A stretch of 64,000 nt of DNA from Nymphaea colorata (Eukaryota; Streptophyta; Magnoliopsida; Nymphaeales; Nymphaeaceae): assembly GCF_008831285.2 (NCBI RefSeq), contig NC_045149.1, positions 4,641,500 through 4,705,499 of the forward strand, given 5' to 3'. The notes beneath the pieces were generated by a model. The model was not told the DNA's origin. It saw only the letters and a program-made list of their open reading frames with translations, and did no database searches. Position numbers and translations under genes: made by a program. Shown piece by piece: positions 36,036 through 50,163 of the stretch. Numbering within the stretch: the first letter of the stretch is position 1; each line of letters opens with the position of its first letter.

Positions 36036-36752
36036 TTCATCTAATGAATAATACAAAAAAAAATTTTTAATATAATTCACGTGGTACAACTCAGAAAATA
36101 ACGAGCTTATAAATAACAGCTTAAACTCACATAATGGTTGCAAACACGTGCTTGATAATGAAACATTAAAGTACATTTAAAAGATCATTTTTATTTTTTT
36201 AATAAAAAATAATTATAAATAAAAAATTATTTTAATTACAATATGCATTTTCTTTGGTCAATATTTTCATGATTTGTCTTTGCTTAAGTGTGATCTTAAC
36301 GACAAAAGACAAAAAAGAATGTGGGAAAGGATGGCGGTTTATTGTAAACATTGGCTTAAAAAATGTTAATCTGTGAAACTTTTTTTATAAAAGTTGTTTT
36401 ACAAGTGAAATAGTTTTTAAGTGCATTTTGATAACTTTTATTCTAAAAGGCGTGTATGTGCCCATTATTTTATACGTTTATGCAGTCTCGAATGGTTTCT
36501 CAAACGTCTGACAAGTTGTGATTAGGTCAACGTTGAACTGTCAGTTGGAAACTTTTTTTAATATAATAATAATAATAATATATAGGTAAACTGAATTAGG
36601 GAATTGGGCATGCCTGCTGCCCCCACTAGTGACGAAGCTGGAGAACCGGTCAACTAGAGAGACTGCTTCCTCAATCATCGGTACGACGGTACCGGGAGAG
36701 GGGGAGGAACAGCCTTCGTTTTCAACTTCAAAGCAAGCACCGTGTTATAGAG
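36036..36752. other. Upstream region of the U-box gene
   Basis: AT-rich non-coding sequence with an (aat)n run at about 36560-36578. It should contain the promoter and 5' UTR of the gene starting at 36753 or 36795. Confidence 0.4.
36577..36586 (+). promoter_or_regulatory. Possible TATA box of the U-box gene
   Basis: aatatatagg lies about 170-210 bases before the first candidate start codons. Position fits a plant core promoter, but AT-rich surroundings make this a weak call. Confidence 0.2.
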
Positions 36753-37023
36753 ATGCAAGCTCTGTCTCTCTTGTGTTCCAGAAGAAGATACGAAATGGAG
36801 GATGTGACCAATAGGGAGGAAACCAAGACAGAGGCAGAGGCAGGGGCAGGGGCAGAGAGAGTTTATCCGCACCTCATTAGGCATGCCAACGTGGTCTATG
36901 TGTGCGTGAGCGAACGCGTGGAGGAGAACAAGGCTAACTTGAAGTGGTGTCTGCAGAATTTCAGAGGCTCAGATATCGTGATTCTGCATGTCCACCGGCC
37001 TCCCCATTTGGTGCCCGGACCAA
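36753..37023 (+). CDS. U-box gene exon 1 (N-terminus, first half of USP domain)
   Basis: Contains an acidic Glu/Ala leader, then VYPHLIRHANVVYVCVSERV and SDIVILHVHRPPHLVPGP, the first beta strands and helix of the USP fold. It ends in phase 1 at a GTAACT donor. Confidence 0.83.
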
Positions 37024-40000
37024 GTAACTTTACATTCACTTTTTCAACTAGTGTCTGCTAATTCTCTATTTCGTTGAGGGCATGACGCCATGAAAACCAG
37101 AACCTCAGCTCTGTGACTTTCCGCCCTTCGGATTTTTCTTTATAGAAAGTTTCTTTTTGTTTTTTGTTTTGTTTTGTTTTTTTGTTTTTTTTGTTTTATG
37201 TTCGCGAAGATGTAACTTTTGAATGCTCTTGAGAATCTATTCCCATATTTTAAAATCCCGATATACAATTATAGACGTTTACTTTCCCTGTCTGTCTACC
37301 AATTAGCTTCTTACCAACCAGAACCCCTGTAACTACATTCGAAAATAAAGAACGACACAAGTTGGATAGACTTTTTTATGCAAATCTGATGAAAGGTCCA
37401 ATCGAAGGACACTAAATCTGGCGATGTTTAATATCATCTAAGAAAGTAGGAAATAGAGGGGAGAGAGTAATAGAAAGCAAACTCAAGGGGAAAGAAAGAA
37501 TTTATCATAAGTTTCCTACTCAACTCTGGAAAAGAAAAGCGTGTCTCATCATTTACTGAGAAAATCGTAAGTTAACTTACCTAATTGTTAGATATCGAAG
37601 TAGGTAGTGATCCATCTCAATGACACTCCACTAATAGCCAAAAGCAAAATTCCTGTTGAGATATCGATCTAATGATTGAACTCCAATGTCTAATGTCCAG
37701 ATGCAAGCTAGAAGCATAAAAGATCCTAAGAATGTTCAATTTCCAAAATTGATGTAGGTCTCATATGTCTTTCACGTTGTTCCAGTCTTCCCTTGTTGGA
37801 GAAGATTCATCACCCTTAACTCAAATTTAGTCTCTTTCATTTCTCTCCAATTGGGTTGAAGTTCCACAAGATTATGAATGTGAAGAGTGTACATCTTCAA
37901 GTAAACTTGGATCCTCACTCTTGAGATATGGTGAATCTGGAGGTGTTTTGATCAACATGCCTTGTCTCTCTGTCCAAGGCAGCAGTGCACCATACCAAAA
38001 ATTTTTCCCTTGTTACCGTGAAGGGCCTGGTGCCATCCTACTTCAGGGAGGCCCTGTGCCACCGGCTGGTCATTTTCCCTGTTTAGTTTACCTGGTAATA
38101 ACCATCCATCTAAAGTTTGGCTTGTGAAAGCTGTTATTGAACCTTGCTAGGCAGAAGAGCTGAAAGCATCGAGTCCTACTTTCCCCTTTGGCGTCAGCAC
38201 TTCACCCACTGGCCTACTACATGCATATTGACACAAGTGTTGTGTTTTTGTGAGTGTCAGATACAACATAAAGGTTGAAAAGGCAATCACTTGGACATAT
38301 CTATGCATGTGTATGTATATAGGATTCATTGATAAAATCAGACAATTTGCATTCAGTCATGAGATCCCTCTGTTGAGTGTTGTCGCTTGAAGTATCTAAG
38401 ACTTACACGTCACACATGGAACTTTACCCCACTTTTACAATAGAAAGTGGGAGAAGAGGATGGAGAGGATGATTAACTGGGGGTGGCAAGGGAGGTGCTA
38501 ATGACTGATAGGTTTCAAACTTTCAACTTGCTACCTGCTACAGTCTCATGACTCTCCTTTCTTCCTTTTGCTGTGGATGGCCACCAATAGGCAGCTTGAG
38601 ATCATACTTTGCCAACCTGGCTAGTTGACTCATCAGTCATTTGAGTAGTCCTGGATCAGAACCCAAAACAGGTTACTGTTTCTTCCTTTGATTTAAACAA
38701 TTATTTATAGTTTTAAATGAATTTTCTGATGTGTTTAATAAGGTAAAAAACTAAAAGCTCAATTATGTCTTTATGGCTTGTCTATCACACGTTTTGTGAT
38801 TTTTGTAAGAATAACATAAAAAGATATTTATCTAGAAGAATAAAATATTGTTGATAATAAATATTAATGGTCACATCTAGTTGTGTAATGGTATACCTTA
38901 ATCAATGGGATATTTTTAGAAGAATAAAATGTTGTTACTAATAAATATTAATGGTCACATCTAGTTGTATATTATTCTACCTTAATCAATGAGTTTTTTT
39001 TTTTAAAGAAATTTGTAGGTATTTTATGGCACAGAATTTAATTATTTCTAAACTTCATGTGCTACTATTGATAAGCTTGTGATCCAAGGTGATCTGAGTT
39101 ATTGAATCAACCTGTTGAGCAATGAATCAACTGCTGGGCAGTCTGAGTCAGAGTCACGATTTTGCCGACTATTCTTGAGATACTCTGATGCCATCAGCAT
39201 GGTAGTGCCTCAAAAGGTCCATCAATGGCACTTTTCTTTCCCGTGGTCCTTTGCGCACAAACAAACAAAAGGGGGGAGGAGTGGTGGGACACCCACCATC
39301 AATAACTACTCGCATTGTGGTTGGGAACTAGTTTCCAGCTGTCCATCTGTATCAGTGTCTTATCTGCTTTTGGAGTACAATATTCAACAAGGTTCTGCTC
39401 TTTAACGAAGGATTTGGATTTAGATGTTTGCTCACAAAATCTTAAGAGCCAGCTTTAAAACTTTCCCTTGGTTCTGCACCAAAAATCCAGCTTTTCATTG
39501 AGGTTCCTTCATGCTTATGGTCTTATCTTCATGCATTTCCATAGACATGAATACACCATTAAGCTTTTTGTTGGTACTACTGCATTTGACAGAATTTTTT
39601 TGGCATGATCAGCATCTTGAACAACTCGAGGATTCACTCCTTGCTTTTGTACTGCCTTGATTATATGAAAGATTTGCAACAATCTACCAGATATGAAAGA
39701 CTAGTACTTGGGAAAGGGAGAAATTCAATGTTAAAAAAGATATTACCAGAATATTTCAACTCAACTATTATATCATTTATCTATACTCAAGAAAACCATA
39801 AGGCTACATTCCTGACTGATAAAACATCAAAACTGATAATGATCAATCTAGATAAGCACCTAGCTAGATAATCAGGAAATTGCAAAGTCCACAGAGGGCG
39901 AGTCAGAGTCTAAAATCAGGCCAGTAATTTTGCATTTAGTTAACGACCTAATGCTTGAAACTCACTTCTAATTAAAAGCCAGAACCATAAGTAAATCTAG

Positions 40001-43000
40001 AAGGAAATTTTCAAGATCCAGAAAAAGAGGCATGGTTTCATGTGGCTCTCACTCTGTGTGCTTTGTCACATGGGTACTGCTGTAAAGGCTGCCTTTTCCG
40101 TTTCGGTCAGGTATGACACCGGTACTGGTACTGTCCTGGGTACCTCTTGGGTACTGGTCAAATAGTACTGGATACGGTCAATGTACCCAAGACCGTATCT
40201 GTCCAATTTAGGATTTGATCAAAGTTGACCGAGTCCTTTCCTATCCAAAATTTAGGATTTCAGTTTTTTTACACCATTTACACTCAAGAAACACATACAG
40301 AGCTGTGTTTTCATATTTTGTCAATAGTTTCTTCTTTAGAAACTATAAATTTTGAAACATGAATGTGTTATTTTGTTTGAATTCTTTTTTATGTCATATA
40401 TATATATATAACCGTACCCCCGTAGCCAAGTTTTTTGGAAATAGTCTGAACCAGTACCGTACCAGCATCCATACCGGCACCCGTATCTGTACCTATATGA
40501 CATGGTCTGTGTGACTTTAAATGCTCAGGCAGAGCAAAGAGAATTTGCTATCTGCTACAAAGGAAAACATTCTCGTTCATATAAAAACCACCAAAAAGAG
40601 AAAGAAGGAGAAGAGAAGGAATGTCCAAGTCAAGAAGACAGTGAAGAAGGGGAAGATGCATCTGAGAGATAGAAACAAAGAGTTATGTATAGAAAAGTTG
40701 ACTGAATGAAGAAATGGCAATCACAAGCTAGGGATGCACAATAAGTCACAGAACTCAAACTCAAGTGCAGCTTCCAGAAAATGAGTATATGAGGAACTAG
40801 TGATCATGACTGGAGTCCACATTTAATTGCAAAGTAAAGCTTGGCTAGTGTATGCTCAACTCAAGTTCAATTAACCGACTCAACCTCAAGCTACTTGGTC
40901 AAGCAGGTCTTATTTTTTTCTTAGCATTAACTACTAGCACACATAATTTCCTCATGGGGGTGATTTTTTGGGAGGGGCTTCTATTGGAACTTCTCCCCGT
41001 TTTTATTCTACCGCCACCATGGCTAGTGGCTAAGTTACACAGATACTGGTACACATACAGGTATGGGTATGGGGATACTCGTACGCACACAACAATTTTA
41101 AAAATTATAGACACAGGGATACAACAAGGTATATATAAGCATATATATATATGTGTGTGTGTGCAAAATTCCACAACAGATATGCAAATTTGCACAAGAA
41201 ATATGAAAGCATCAAAAATCAAAACTGCTGTGTCCAGCTATGTCACCATACCTGTGTTGTTGTGTTGGCATGTTGACACTGGTACTGCAGCTTTCCAGCC
41301 ATGTGGATGGAGAGTTTCATTATTTCTTTCCATTTGTGGCTGGTGGCTATTGAATAATGGCTGCATTCTACATTGACTTTGTCAAAGATTTGCAACAGTC
41401 TACAAGATATGAAAGAACAGCTACCTAGTACTTGGGAAAGGGAGAAACTCAATGTTAAAATAGATATTACCAGAATATTTCAACTCAACTATTATCTCAT
41501 CTATCTATACTCAAGAAAACCATAAGGGTACATTCCTGACTGATAAAACATCAAAACTGATAATGATCAGTCTAGATAAGCACGTAGCTAGATAATCAGC
41601 AAATTGCAAAGTCCACAGAGGGCGAGTCAGAGTCTAAGATCAGGCCTGTAATTTTGCATTTAGTTAATGACCTAACGATTGAAACTCACTTCTAATTAAA
41701 AGCCAGAACCATAAGTAAGTCTAGAAGGAAATTTTCAAGATCCAGAAAAAGAGGCAAGGTTTCATGTGGCTCTCACTCTGTGTGACTTTAAATGCTCAGG
41801 CAGAGAAAAGAGAATTTTCTATCTGCTACAAAGGAAAACATTCTCGTTCATATAAAACCACCAAAAAGAGAAAGAAGGGGAAGAGAAGGAATGTCCAAGT
41901 CAAGAAGACTGTGAAGAAGGGGAAGATGCAGCTTAGAGACAGAAACAAAGAGTTAGGTATAGAAAAAGTTGACTGAATGAGGAAATGACAATCACAAGCT
42001 AGGGATGCACAACGAGTCACAGAACTCAAACTCACGTGCAGCTTCCAGAAAATGAGTATATGAGGAACTAGTGACCATGATTGGAGTCCACATTTAATTG
42101 CAACGTCAAGCTTGGCTAGTGTAAGCTTAACTCAAGTTCAATTAACCGACTCAACCTCAAGCTACTTGATCAAGCGGGTCTTTTTTTTTTTTCTTAGCAT
42201 TAACTACTAGCATACATAATTTCCTCATGGTTGTGATTTTTTGGGAGGGGCTTCTGTTGGAACTTCTCCCCATTTTTATTCTACCACCACCATGGCTAGT
42301 GGCTAAGTCACATGGATACTGGTGCGAATACAGGTATGGGTATGGGGATACTAGTACGGACACAACAAGTTTAAAAATTATAGACACAGGGATACAACAA
42401 GGTCTATATAATCATATATGTATATATGTGTGCAAAATTCCACAACAGATATGCAAATTTGCACAAGAAATATGAAAACATCACAAAAAATATGCAAAAT
42501 TCCAAAATCTCACAAAAAATGCAAAATTCCACAAAAAACCTGCGAAACTCAAAACTGTTGTGTCCAGCTATGTCACTGTACCTGTGTTGGTGTGTCGGCA
42601 TGTTGACACTGGTACTGCAGCCTTCCAGCCATGTGGATGGAGAGTTTCATTATTTCTTTCCATTTGTGGCTGGTGGCTGTTGAATAATGGCTGCATTCCA
42701 CATTGACTTTGACAAATGGTATTCTGGGTCACTAGTTGAAATGGCCCTTTTTTTGGTTGTTCTTCATTCACTATGTTCTGTTGAACTTAGATCTACTACC
42801 ACCCACCTGCCTATAGTTTATTTTGTTTTTGTTTTCTCACTATCTATGACGGCCAGTGATTTCCTAACTAGTGGGTGTTTGGGAGTGATTAATCTGTCTC
42901 TCCTTTTCTTTTCCCTTCCTTGTGACTGTCAGGGGTCCTCCCACTTGAGAAATCGCCATGTTTTCTTTTCCTTTCTAATGTCATGTTTTCTGCAAACTTG

Positions 43001-46000
43001 ATTTAAAGCATAGCCACATATATCATTCTCGTGTTTTTACCGGCAAGGTTTTTCATGGATATTTTTAACCGAAGTTGTTTTTCTTAGGAAAATCTTGACA
43101 ATTCTTTGAAAAAAATCCTAAAATTTAATGTGAAAAAAAAGAGAAACTAACAAGAAGACATTGAAAATACTAGATAAAATGACAAAGTCGATGTCTTAAT
43201 GATTATGAGAATAATAGAAAATAATTTAGTTTAAGTTTAAAGGTGTCTCCATGAGGTCACTAACCTTAAAAAAGAGAAAAAGGAAAAAGATGGACAAAAA
43301 ACGAGAAAAAAGCATGATAAATATATTTTTTAAGTTTTTTTCAAAAGGCTTGTTGTTCTTGCCATTTTCTCATAAATGTCGCAATATTGTCAAAAATATC
43401 ATGATATTTGCGGCTACAATTTAAAGACTAACCAAGTTTTGTCGCCAGCATTTTTAACCGACTGTCAACTAACTATACCAGGGTTTCATTGGTTTCTTGC
43501 TGGCTGACCTTTTTCTGATTTCCTGTTGATATGCATTGGGTTGAAAATGCTGATCAATAAGGCCATTGCCCAATAACCAATGTAATTCATTTAAATTATT
43601 TGATGATTGTTTTTTTTAGTAAGGTGTTACTGTCTTGATTCCTTGGTTTCATTGATCCTTTCCGAATATGAAGATAAGACGTTGGTTGTCTCTTTACATA
43701 AGAAATGATCCCCCACTGTTCTCTAAAAGCAAAAGGAATTACAAATGTTCCTCTATTCCTTAAGCTCTTTTAATCCTTTCATAGCATAAAGTAAAGATGC
43801 AAGTTTCAGTTGTTTAGATATTCACATAATAATTGATTTCCTGCTGTTTAAGAAAAGCAAAAAGGAGTAGAAATGTCTGTTTGTGAATGGGTACTTTCTC
43901 TCTCTGTGAGATAAGGGATGGATTTTGGTTGATTTTCATGTTCAGGCAAGTCTTTCTTAGATTGTTTCGGTGTTTTTACTTTTTGAACCCAATATGGATC
44001 CAAACATATGTAAACTGTTCAAATTTCTAAAAATGCAAACATTAGTCTAAGATTTATTAGGTGCTTAGTTGTTTCACGTATCATGACTGAATGCAGTATG
44101 AGTATCTCTGTTATCGAGATCAGCATGCTCAAGCACTGTATGAATGTCTCTATGTGTGTATGTGTGTGTGTGTGTGTGAGAAAAAGAGAGAGAGAGAGAG
44201 AGAGGGAGAGACTTAATTTGCTGATTATTCTTTCTGGATGCAGTGGGAGGAAAAGCACATTTTTCTTCAGCAGATCCTCTAGAGGTGCATCCATATAGAA
44301 GTAGGAAAAAAAAGGAGAAACAACGATGCATGAGCCTATATGTTCAGGCATGTAAAGTGGAGCAGGTAAGGTTTATTTATGTTATCTAACAGACCATTCC
44401 TTCCTGCATTTAGTCTTCGCTCGGAGACGTAGGATCTAGTCTGCAGTACAATTCCCTCCTATGGAACATCATGTGCCAGATGCCCAGGTATAGTTGGATT
44501 TTTTCCATCTATGGGTACATGGCTTTTGTTGATAGGAAGGACAAGGACTTTGGTTCCTGCTTCAGGTACTGCACCTGACTTCTGTTATGGCTGTCAAAAA
44601 TAAGCTTGTGCTTCTGTTTCTATAGCCACTTTAATAAATAATCATTGCTACAAGATTTAAGGATAGCCCTTTCTCATTTTTTGGGCAGCATAACTATGAT
44701 TAATATTGTAGAAATGGTAAAAGCGAGTAAAACGATGAACACACACGGATGTAACGTGGAAAACCCCTCAACTAGAGGGAAAAAACCACGGGTGAGGAGG
44801 ACTAGTGCCCACTAGCGACCAGACACACTCTCTCAAAAACCTTCATTCACACAGTGAAATTAGGGTTTACACAGGTTAAGTAGGGCCATAACCAATGTTG
44901 TGAGAAGCGTCCGCTTCACACAAAAAAACTGCGACTCAAAGCGTTTTTTAGAAAAAACGCTTTGAGGCAGAGGTGTGAGGCGCATGCGTTCCTGAAGCGT
45001 GCGCCTCTACCAAATGAGGCGTATGCCTCCATCAAGGGTGCGCTCCATGTATGAGGCGCTCTCCTCAAGTCTATTTAGTGTTTTAATTTAAAAAATTAAA
45101 AATAAAAGAAAATTAGTAAGGGGGCTTTCCTAATTAAACTATGTTTATACCCTAAATTCTCTTTTCTCAATCCCAAATCACTGCACTTATGTGAAATTGA
45201 AGATTTCTCTCCACACGCTTTTGTCCTTCTTTCGACTGTATGAGTTAAGCTATCGTTTGGAGACCGCGTCCAAATGGAACTGGCGAGGACTCTTACCAGT
45301 GAAGTTGTTTTCCTTCTCCAAAACCGACGATAGATTCTTAGCTACGGCAGCATCACCGATCTTAAGAGCATGGAAGTTCTTCATTTGGTTGGACATCGAC
45401 GAGATCAGGGTCGACTTGCCGCCCTCCCCTCTGATTGCATCTACTTTCAGGTGGGGATCATCACGGCTTGACGTCGCCCCATCTTTTTGCCTTACAAAAT
45501 GAATGACCGTGAACTCAAACTTGTTTTCTTCATGCGTGTCATCCATGCGTTTATTTTATTTCACGTGTTCATCTATTGTTAGGACATGTATCATGTATGT
45601 CCTCCCACGTTGCCATGTGTTGCAGTATTGTTAGTTTATTATGTGTTCATCTATTTCCTTCATTACGTTTCTATGGTTAATACCAAATGTTATCATAAAT
45701 TCATAATCATTTTCTAAATCAAATCCAAAAGGCTTATGATTCAGGAAATAAGTTGAATCAGAATTGTTTAAAATTTTGCAGAAAATATAAGATTCCTACA
45801 AAAGATAAAAAATAGTTAAAAATGTAAACACTTTATTGAATTGGTCACAATACTAATTCAGCAACAATAATTTAATTAAAACAGAGGAAAATGTTGTGAA
45901 AGATGAAGGCTTACTTTATTCGAACCTTCTCACTCCTTCCCTCTCTTTCTAAATGTTTATAATTGCATCTTTAACTTATTATATTTTCTTTCAAATTTTT

Positions 46001-48684
46001 TAAGTGCATTAGTTCATGCTTTTTTTTTGTGTTTTATGGTAGCTATGTTCAATCATTCACCAAATCAGTTGAATAATATTTATTACATTATTTTGTTTTA
46101 TATAAATAAATATAAAAACATCAAAAATTTACATTAACACAAATTATCTTTTTTATTATATATTTTTTTGTGGATGTTTTTTTGTCTTTATTTCTGGATT
46201 AAACTTGTTCTCCTTTTGAAAGAGCTTCTTAGTATTGTAGTCATTTTGATCAGTTTTGCTGTTATTTTTATTAATATTATATAATTCACAAATTTTTCCG
46301 TGAAGCTTACGCTTCAATTAACGCCTCGCTTTGCCTCGCCTCATGAGAGGTTCAACGCCTCGCCTCGCTTTATCGTCTTTTACAACATTGGTCATAACTA
46401 CACACTGGATCGGGTCCAGATCTAGACCCAGATAAGAGACCTAAATACCACATATGTCAACACTCCCCCTCAAGTTGGGCATACACATCAAACATGCCCA
46501 ACTTGGATACATTTCTCTCAAACGGAGTCACAGATAAGGCTTTAGTCAGAACATCAGCAGTTTAGTCTTAAGACTTCATATATGGTAGAATCAACTCTTT
46601 GACATTAATTCTCTCCCGGATTAAGTGACGGTCAATCTCGACATGCTTTGTTTGGTCATGTAACACAGGGTTGTTGGCCAGATTGATTGCAGACTTGTTA
46701 TCACAGTACATCTTCATAGGTCCTTCAGTCTCTATCCCAATATCAGTCAGCAATACTTTCAGCCACAATAATTTTGACACTCCAGTAGCAACAGCCCTAT
46801 ATTCAGCCTCTGCACTTGAGCGGGAACAAACATCTTGTCTCTTGGTTCTCCAAACAACCAGATTTCCCCCCAAGTAAACGCAGTACCCTGAAGTAGATCT
46901 TCTACTATCAACACAGATATGTTTACTAAGGCTCTTTCTATTGGTGATTTTTCTAGATGTTGTGACAAGCTGAGCATAGTTGATATCTATGCTCCAACTT
47001 GAGGGGAGTGTTGAAATTAGAAAGTTTATGTTTAAGTTTGGTAGTTTTCTAGTTATTTGAAAGTTAGAGTCTTCTTTAGTCATTTACATCTTTATGTGTC
47101 TCTCTTGTGTAAAGACTCCAACCGACCCCTATTCTCTCTTTAAAAAAGTGATTAGGGTTAGCAATAAGATTACGACAGTTTATTTTCACTCTCTCTCTCG
47201 TTCTCTTTCGTTCCCTCTCTTTTTTCCATCGTCTGCAACAATAAGATTATTTACCAATTTATCAACTTACTTATTAGCTATTAGTCCAGATGTTTCATTA
47301 GTTAGATTAATCTGTACTTCAACAAATAGGCTGACCAACTCAGTCAGGTCCTTTCCTTGGATATAAATGATCGGCCAGATTGATTTGCTGGTATGAATAA
47401 ACCATGGCCTGTTAATTGATTTGGCGTGGCCTAAAGACCTAAACTTGCCTTAGTTCTGGCCTGGGCTTGAGATCAGAGACTTCTCATCAAACTAATGAGC
47501 CTCAATTATAAAGGTAGGCATGGCTATTGTGACAGAGTTTTAAGGGGATATAAAATTGTTTGATTTCCCAAATTAACTGAAAATAGGTGACCTTGCTTTC
47601 TTTTACAAATTCTGAATAATAATCAGTATAACCACCATCCGCCCGAAACACTTTTCCTGATGCTTCTGTGTTCCTTGCTTTTCTTCCCTAGTCTGCATTG
47701 GTGGTTAAAAGCTTTCTTGCTCCGATTGTGTCACTAAATGATTATTGAGATTATACAGCTTTTTTCACCATGCTTCTAATACTTTATTCATGTTCAGGCC
47801 GTTGTAGTCTATGAAATAATTGAGTGGGATGATGTAGCAACAGGGATTGTTGAGTCAATCCTTAGGTTTAACATTCAGAGACTTGTCATGGGAGCTGCTG
47901 CAAATAGCAAGGACAAGAGGTAATGTATCAGTTGACTATTGTTCCTCATATTCATTCTTGTTAGTAAGCAATGGAATGATGGGAGGCTAGTAGTTCTATT
48001 GAGTACAACCAAAAGTTTTCATGACGCTATCTGCATGTAGGTACCTTTGTTTATGCCATCTTTGAAACAGCCAACAAAGTGCATATGAAACAGCTGGATC
48101 CATTATCACATCCAAATGTCTTCACATGAAGTCATGCTTTCACAATACCCTTGTCCATATATCTTAATTCTAATTTGTTTGAGTCTTTTGTCAATCATTG
48201 TCATTTCTTTTAGAATAGAGATTCATTCTTAAGCATGACAGAAAGCTGTTAGAAATAGTATATCTCTGGTTGCAAGGCATCATCAGGGTTTAAAGAATAA
48301 TACTACGTACCTATGTCACATCGAGATGACTAAAGGGCAGCTGCACCATTATCAACATCGTAGCACATGGACTTGGCCTTGGAGACAGCTCAGACATGGC
48401 CAATAGTATTGGTAAGATAAAGCTTCGAAAGATGGTATATCTCTGGTGGCAAGGCATCATCAATATTTAAACAAATATTAATGCAGGCCTATGTTACATG
48501 GAAACAACTGAAAGGCAGCAACACCCTTGTCAATACCTTAGAAGGCACTTAGCCATGGCCATAGTCTCATTGATGTATAGCACACTGCTAATGGCCTCTG
48601 CTTTTCTTCATTTACTTTTAGATGCAATAAACTTTGAATAAGTCCAGTTTTTTTTTTTTTTTTGTGTGTGTGTCTATCCACATA

Positions 48685-48734
<50 letters not shown>

Positions 48735-50103
48735 GATCTAGAGGGAGAGAGAGAGATCTGCTAGTTAATTTAATAATGAAAATACATTAAAGGTGACTAT
48801 TATTGTGTTTACATGTGTTTTCTAAGCAAGTGAAAAATGACTAGTGCATATTACACAAAAATTCTGGCCAAGAATCAAACTTGTTTTCTTAAATTTTTTC
48901 AAACAAAGCATTGTTCATAGCAAGTAAGAGATAATGAAGATATCTATGTGTTTAAAAACCAAAATCATGGAAACTATGTGTTTTAGGCTTCTGATTGTGT
49001 CTTGGATATAAACTGTCTGGGCCACACCATTTTTGTGTGTTGTGTAGCCATGTACAAAAGACAGATGGTGTTCCCTAAGTTTTTCTGTGCGCTCGTGTGC
49101 CCAGGCCAAAAGACAATGATTTCACTTGATCTAATGGTAGTATAACTAGTCTAAAACTTGTATTTTTGCTACAAACTTTTAGTGATGCTCTAGATCATGT
49201 ATTTTAGAAATAAATCCATTATCATTTTATGCACCAAATTTTGATGCATTATGAGTCATTAGTTTGCATGCCCTAGATCTTACTTTTAGGTCTTAAGTGA
49301 TGTGGTTTAAATATTCTTTTTGTTAATTAGACTATTTACATCCAATGACTTTCTCACTTAATTAACTGTTAATGTGTCAGAAAAAATGAGAAATATTCAA
49401 GTACCTAAAAAATGCAGTTATATTAAGATAATTATGCTAGAGTTGAGTATGTAAAGCTTTGCATTTGTTATGGCTTGGACCTTTTATGCCTCACATAAAT
49501 ACATAGACTCCTTCAATTAACTAGGATGTTTTCATGATAATGTAATAATCCATGGATTAACTTCATAAGTTTCATCCTCAATACAAAAAATTCTAATATA
49601 AATGTGTGGGGGAGATCAAGTAGGTGTGGGGAAAAAACTTGTTCACATGCAACGAATTACAATTGAAGATCTATGATTATATCAATGATTCAACAAAAAG
49701 AAAAACAAACTATCAGTTGCCACACCTAGCTACACATGCACCCATGCTTTAGTCATGTCAACCTGGTGCAGCTTCTGTTCTGAACAGTCTGTGTGGCTTA
49801 TTACACTGCAAATTATTAGTCAAGTTGATTGAATGACTCATAGTCAACATACATGGTCATCATATTTACTTAGTCCACAAATTATATGAGTGCCAAACAG
49901 TTTTTTTATTTTTTATTTGTTGCAAATCTACTTATCTTGTGATGTTTGTGTTATTAGTTTCTCACTTATTTTATTTCCCCCCATTTTGAGTTTTTTAAAA
50001 TTTTTAAAAATTTACCTATTTTTCCCTTTTTTTTCAAGGCCGTCGTATTATACCCGAGAAAAACCTCGCCGTTTAAAACTCCGAGACATTATTTGTCACT
50101 ATG

Positions 50104-50163
<60 letters not shown>

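Larger units (their letters stand above)
37024..44243 (+). other. Intron 1 of the U-box gene (7.2 kb)
   Basis: Contains an 84-bp tandem repeat (38833-39000), a large tandem duplication (39668-42711), a hAT MITE (40061-40505), an AT-rich stretch at 43010-43450 with a possible old MITE, and a microsatellite (44153-44212). No coding exon was seen inside. Confidence 0.6.
44707..46915 (-). mobile_element. Copia 3' fragment (LTR plus RNase H), split by a hAT element
   Basis: The LTR runs 44707-44892 and 46399-46462, about 250 bp once the insertion is removed, in the family of 4357-4604. It is followed by a polypurine tract and RNase H coding to about 46915, where similarity stops at a junction with another copia element. 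Confidence 0.87.
44366..47797 (+). other. Intron 2 of the U-box gene
   Basis: Holds a minus-strand copia 3' fragment split by a hAT element (44707-46915) and a plus-strand copia 3' end (46916-47240). The remaining sequence has no recognised feature. Confidence 0.6.

Noticed and set aside
40521-41976. Two similar Lys-rich frames (40521-40709 and 41764-41976)
   Set aside because: They are matching parts of the two duplication copies; their starts differ and no domain is visible.
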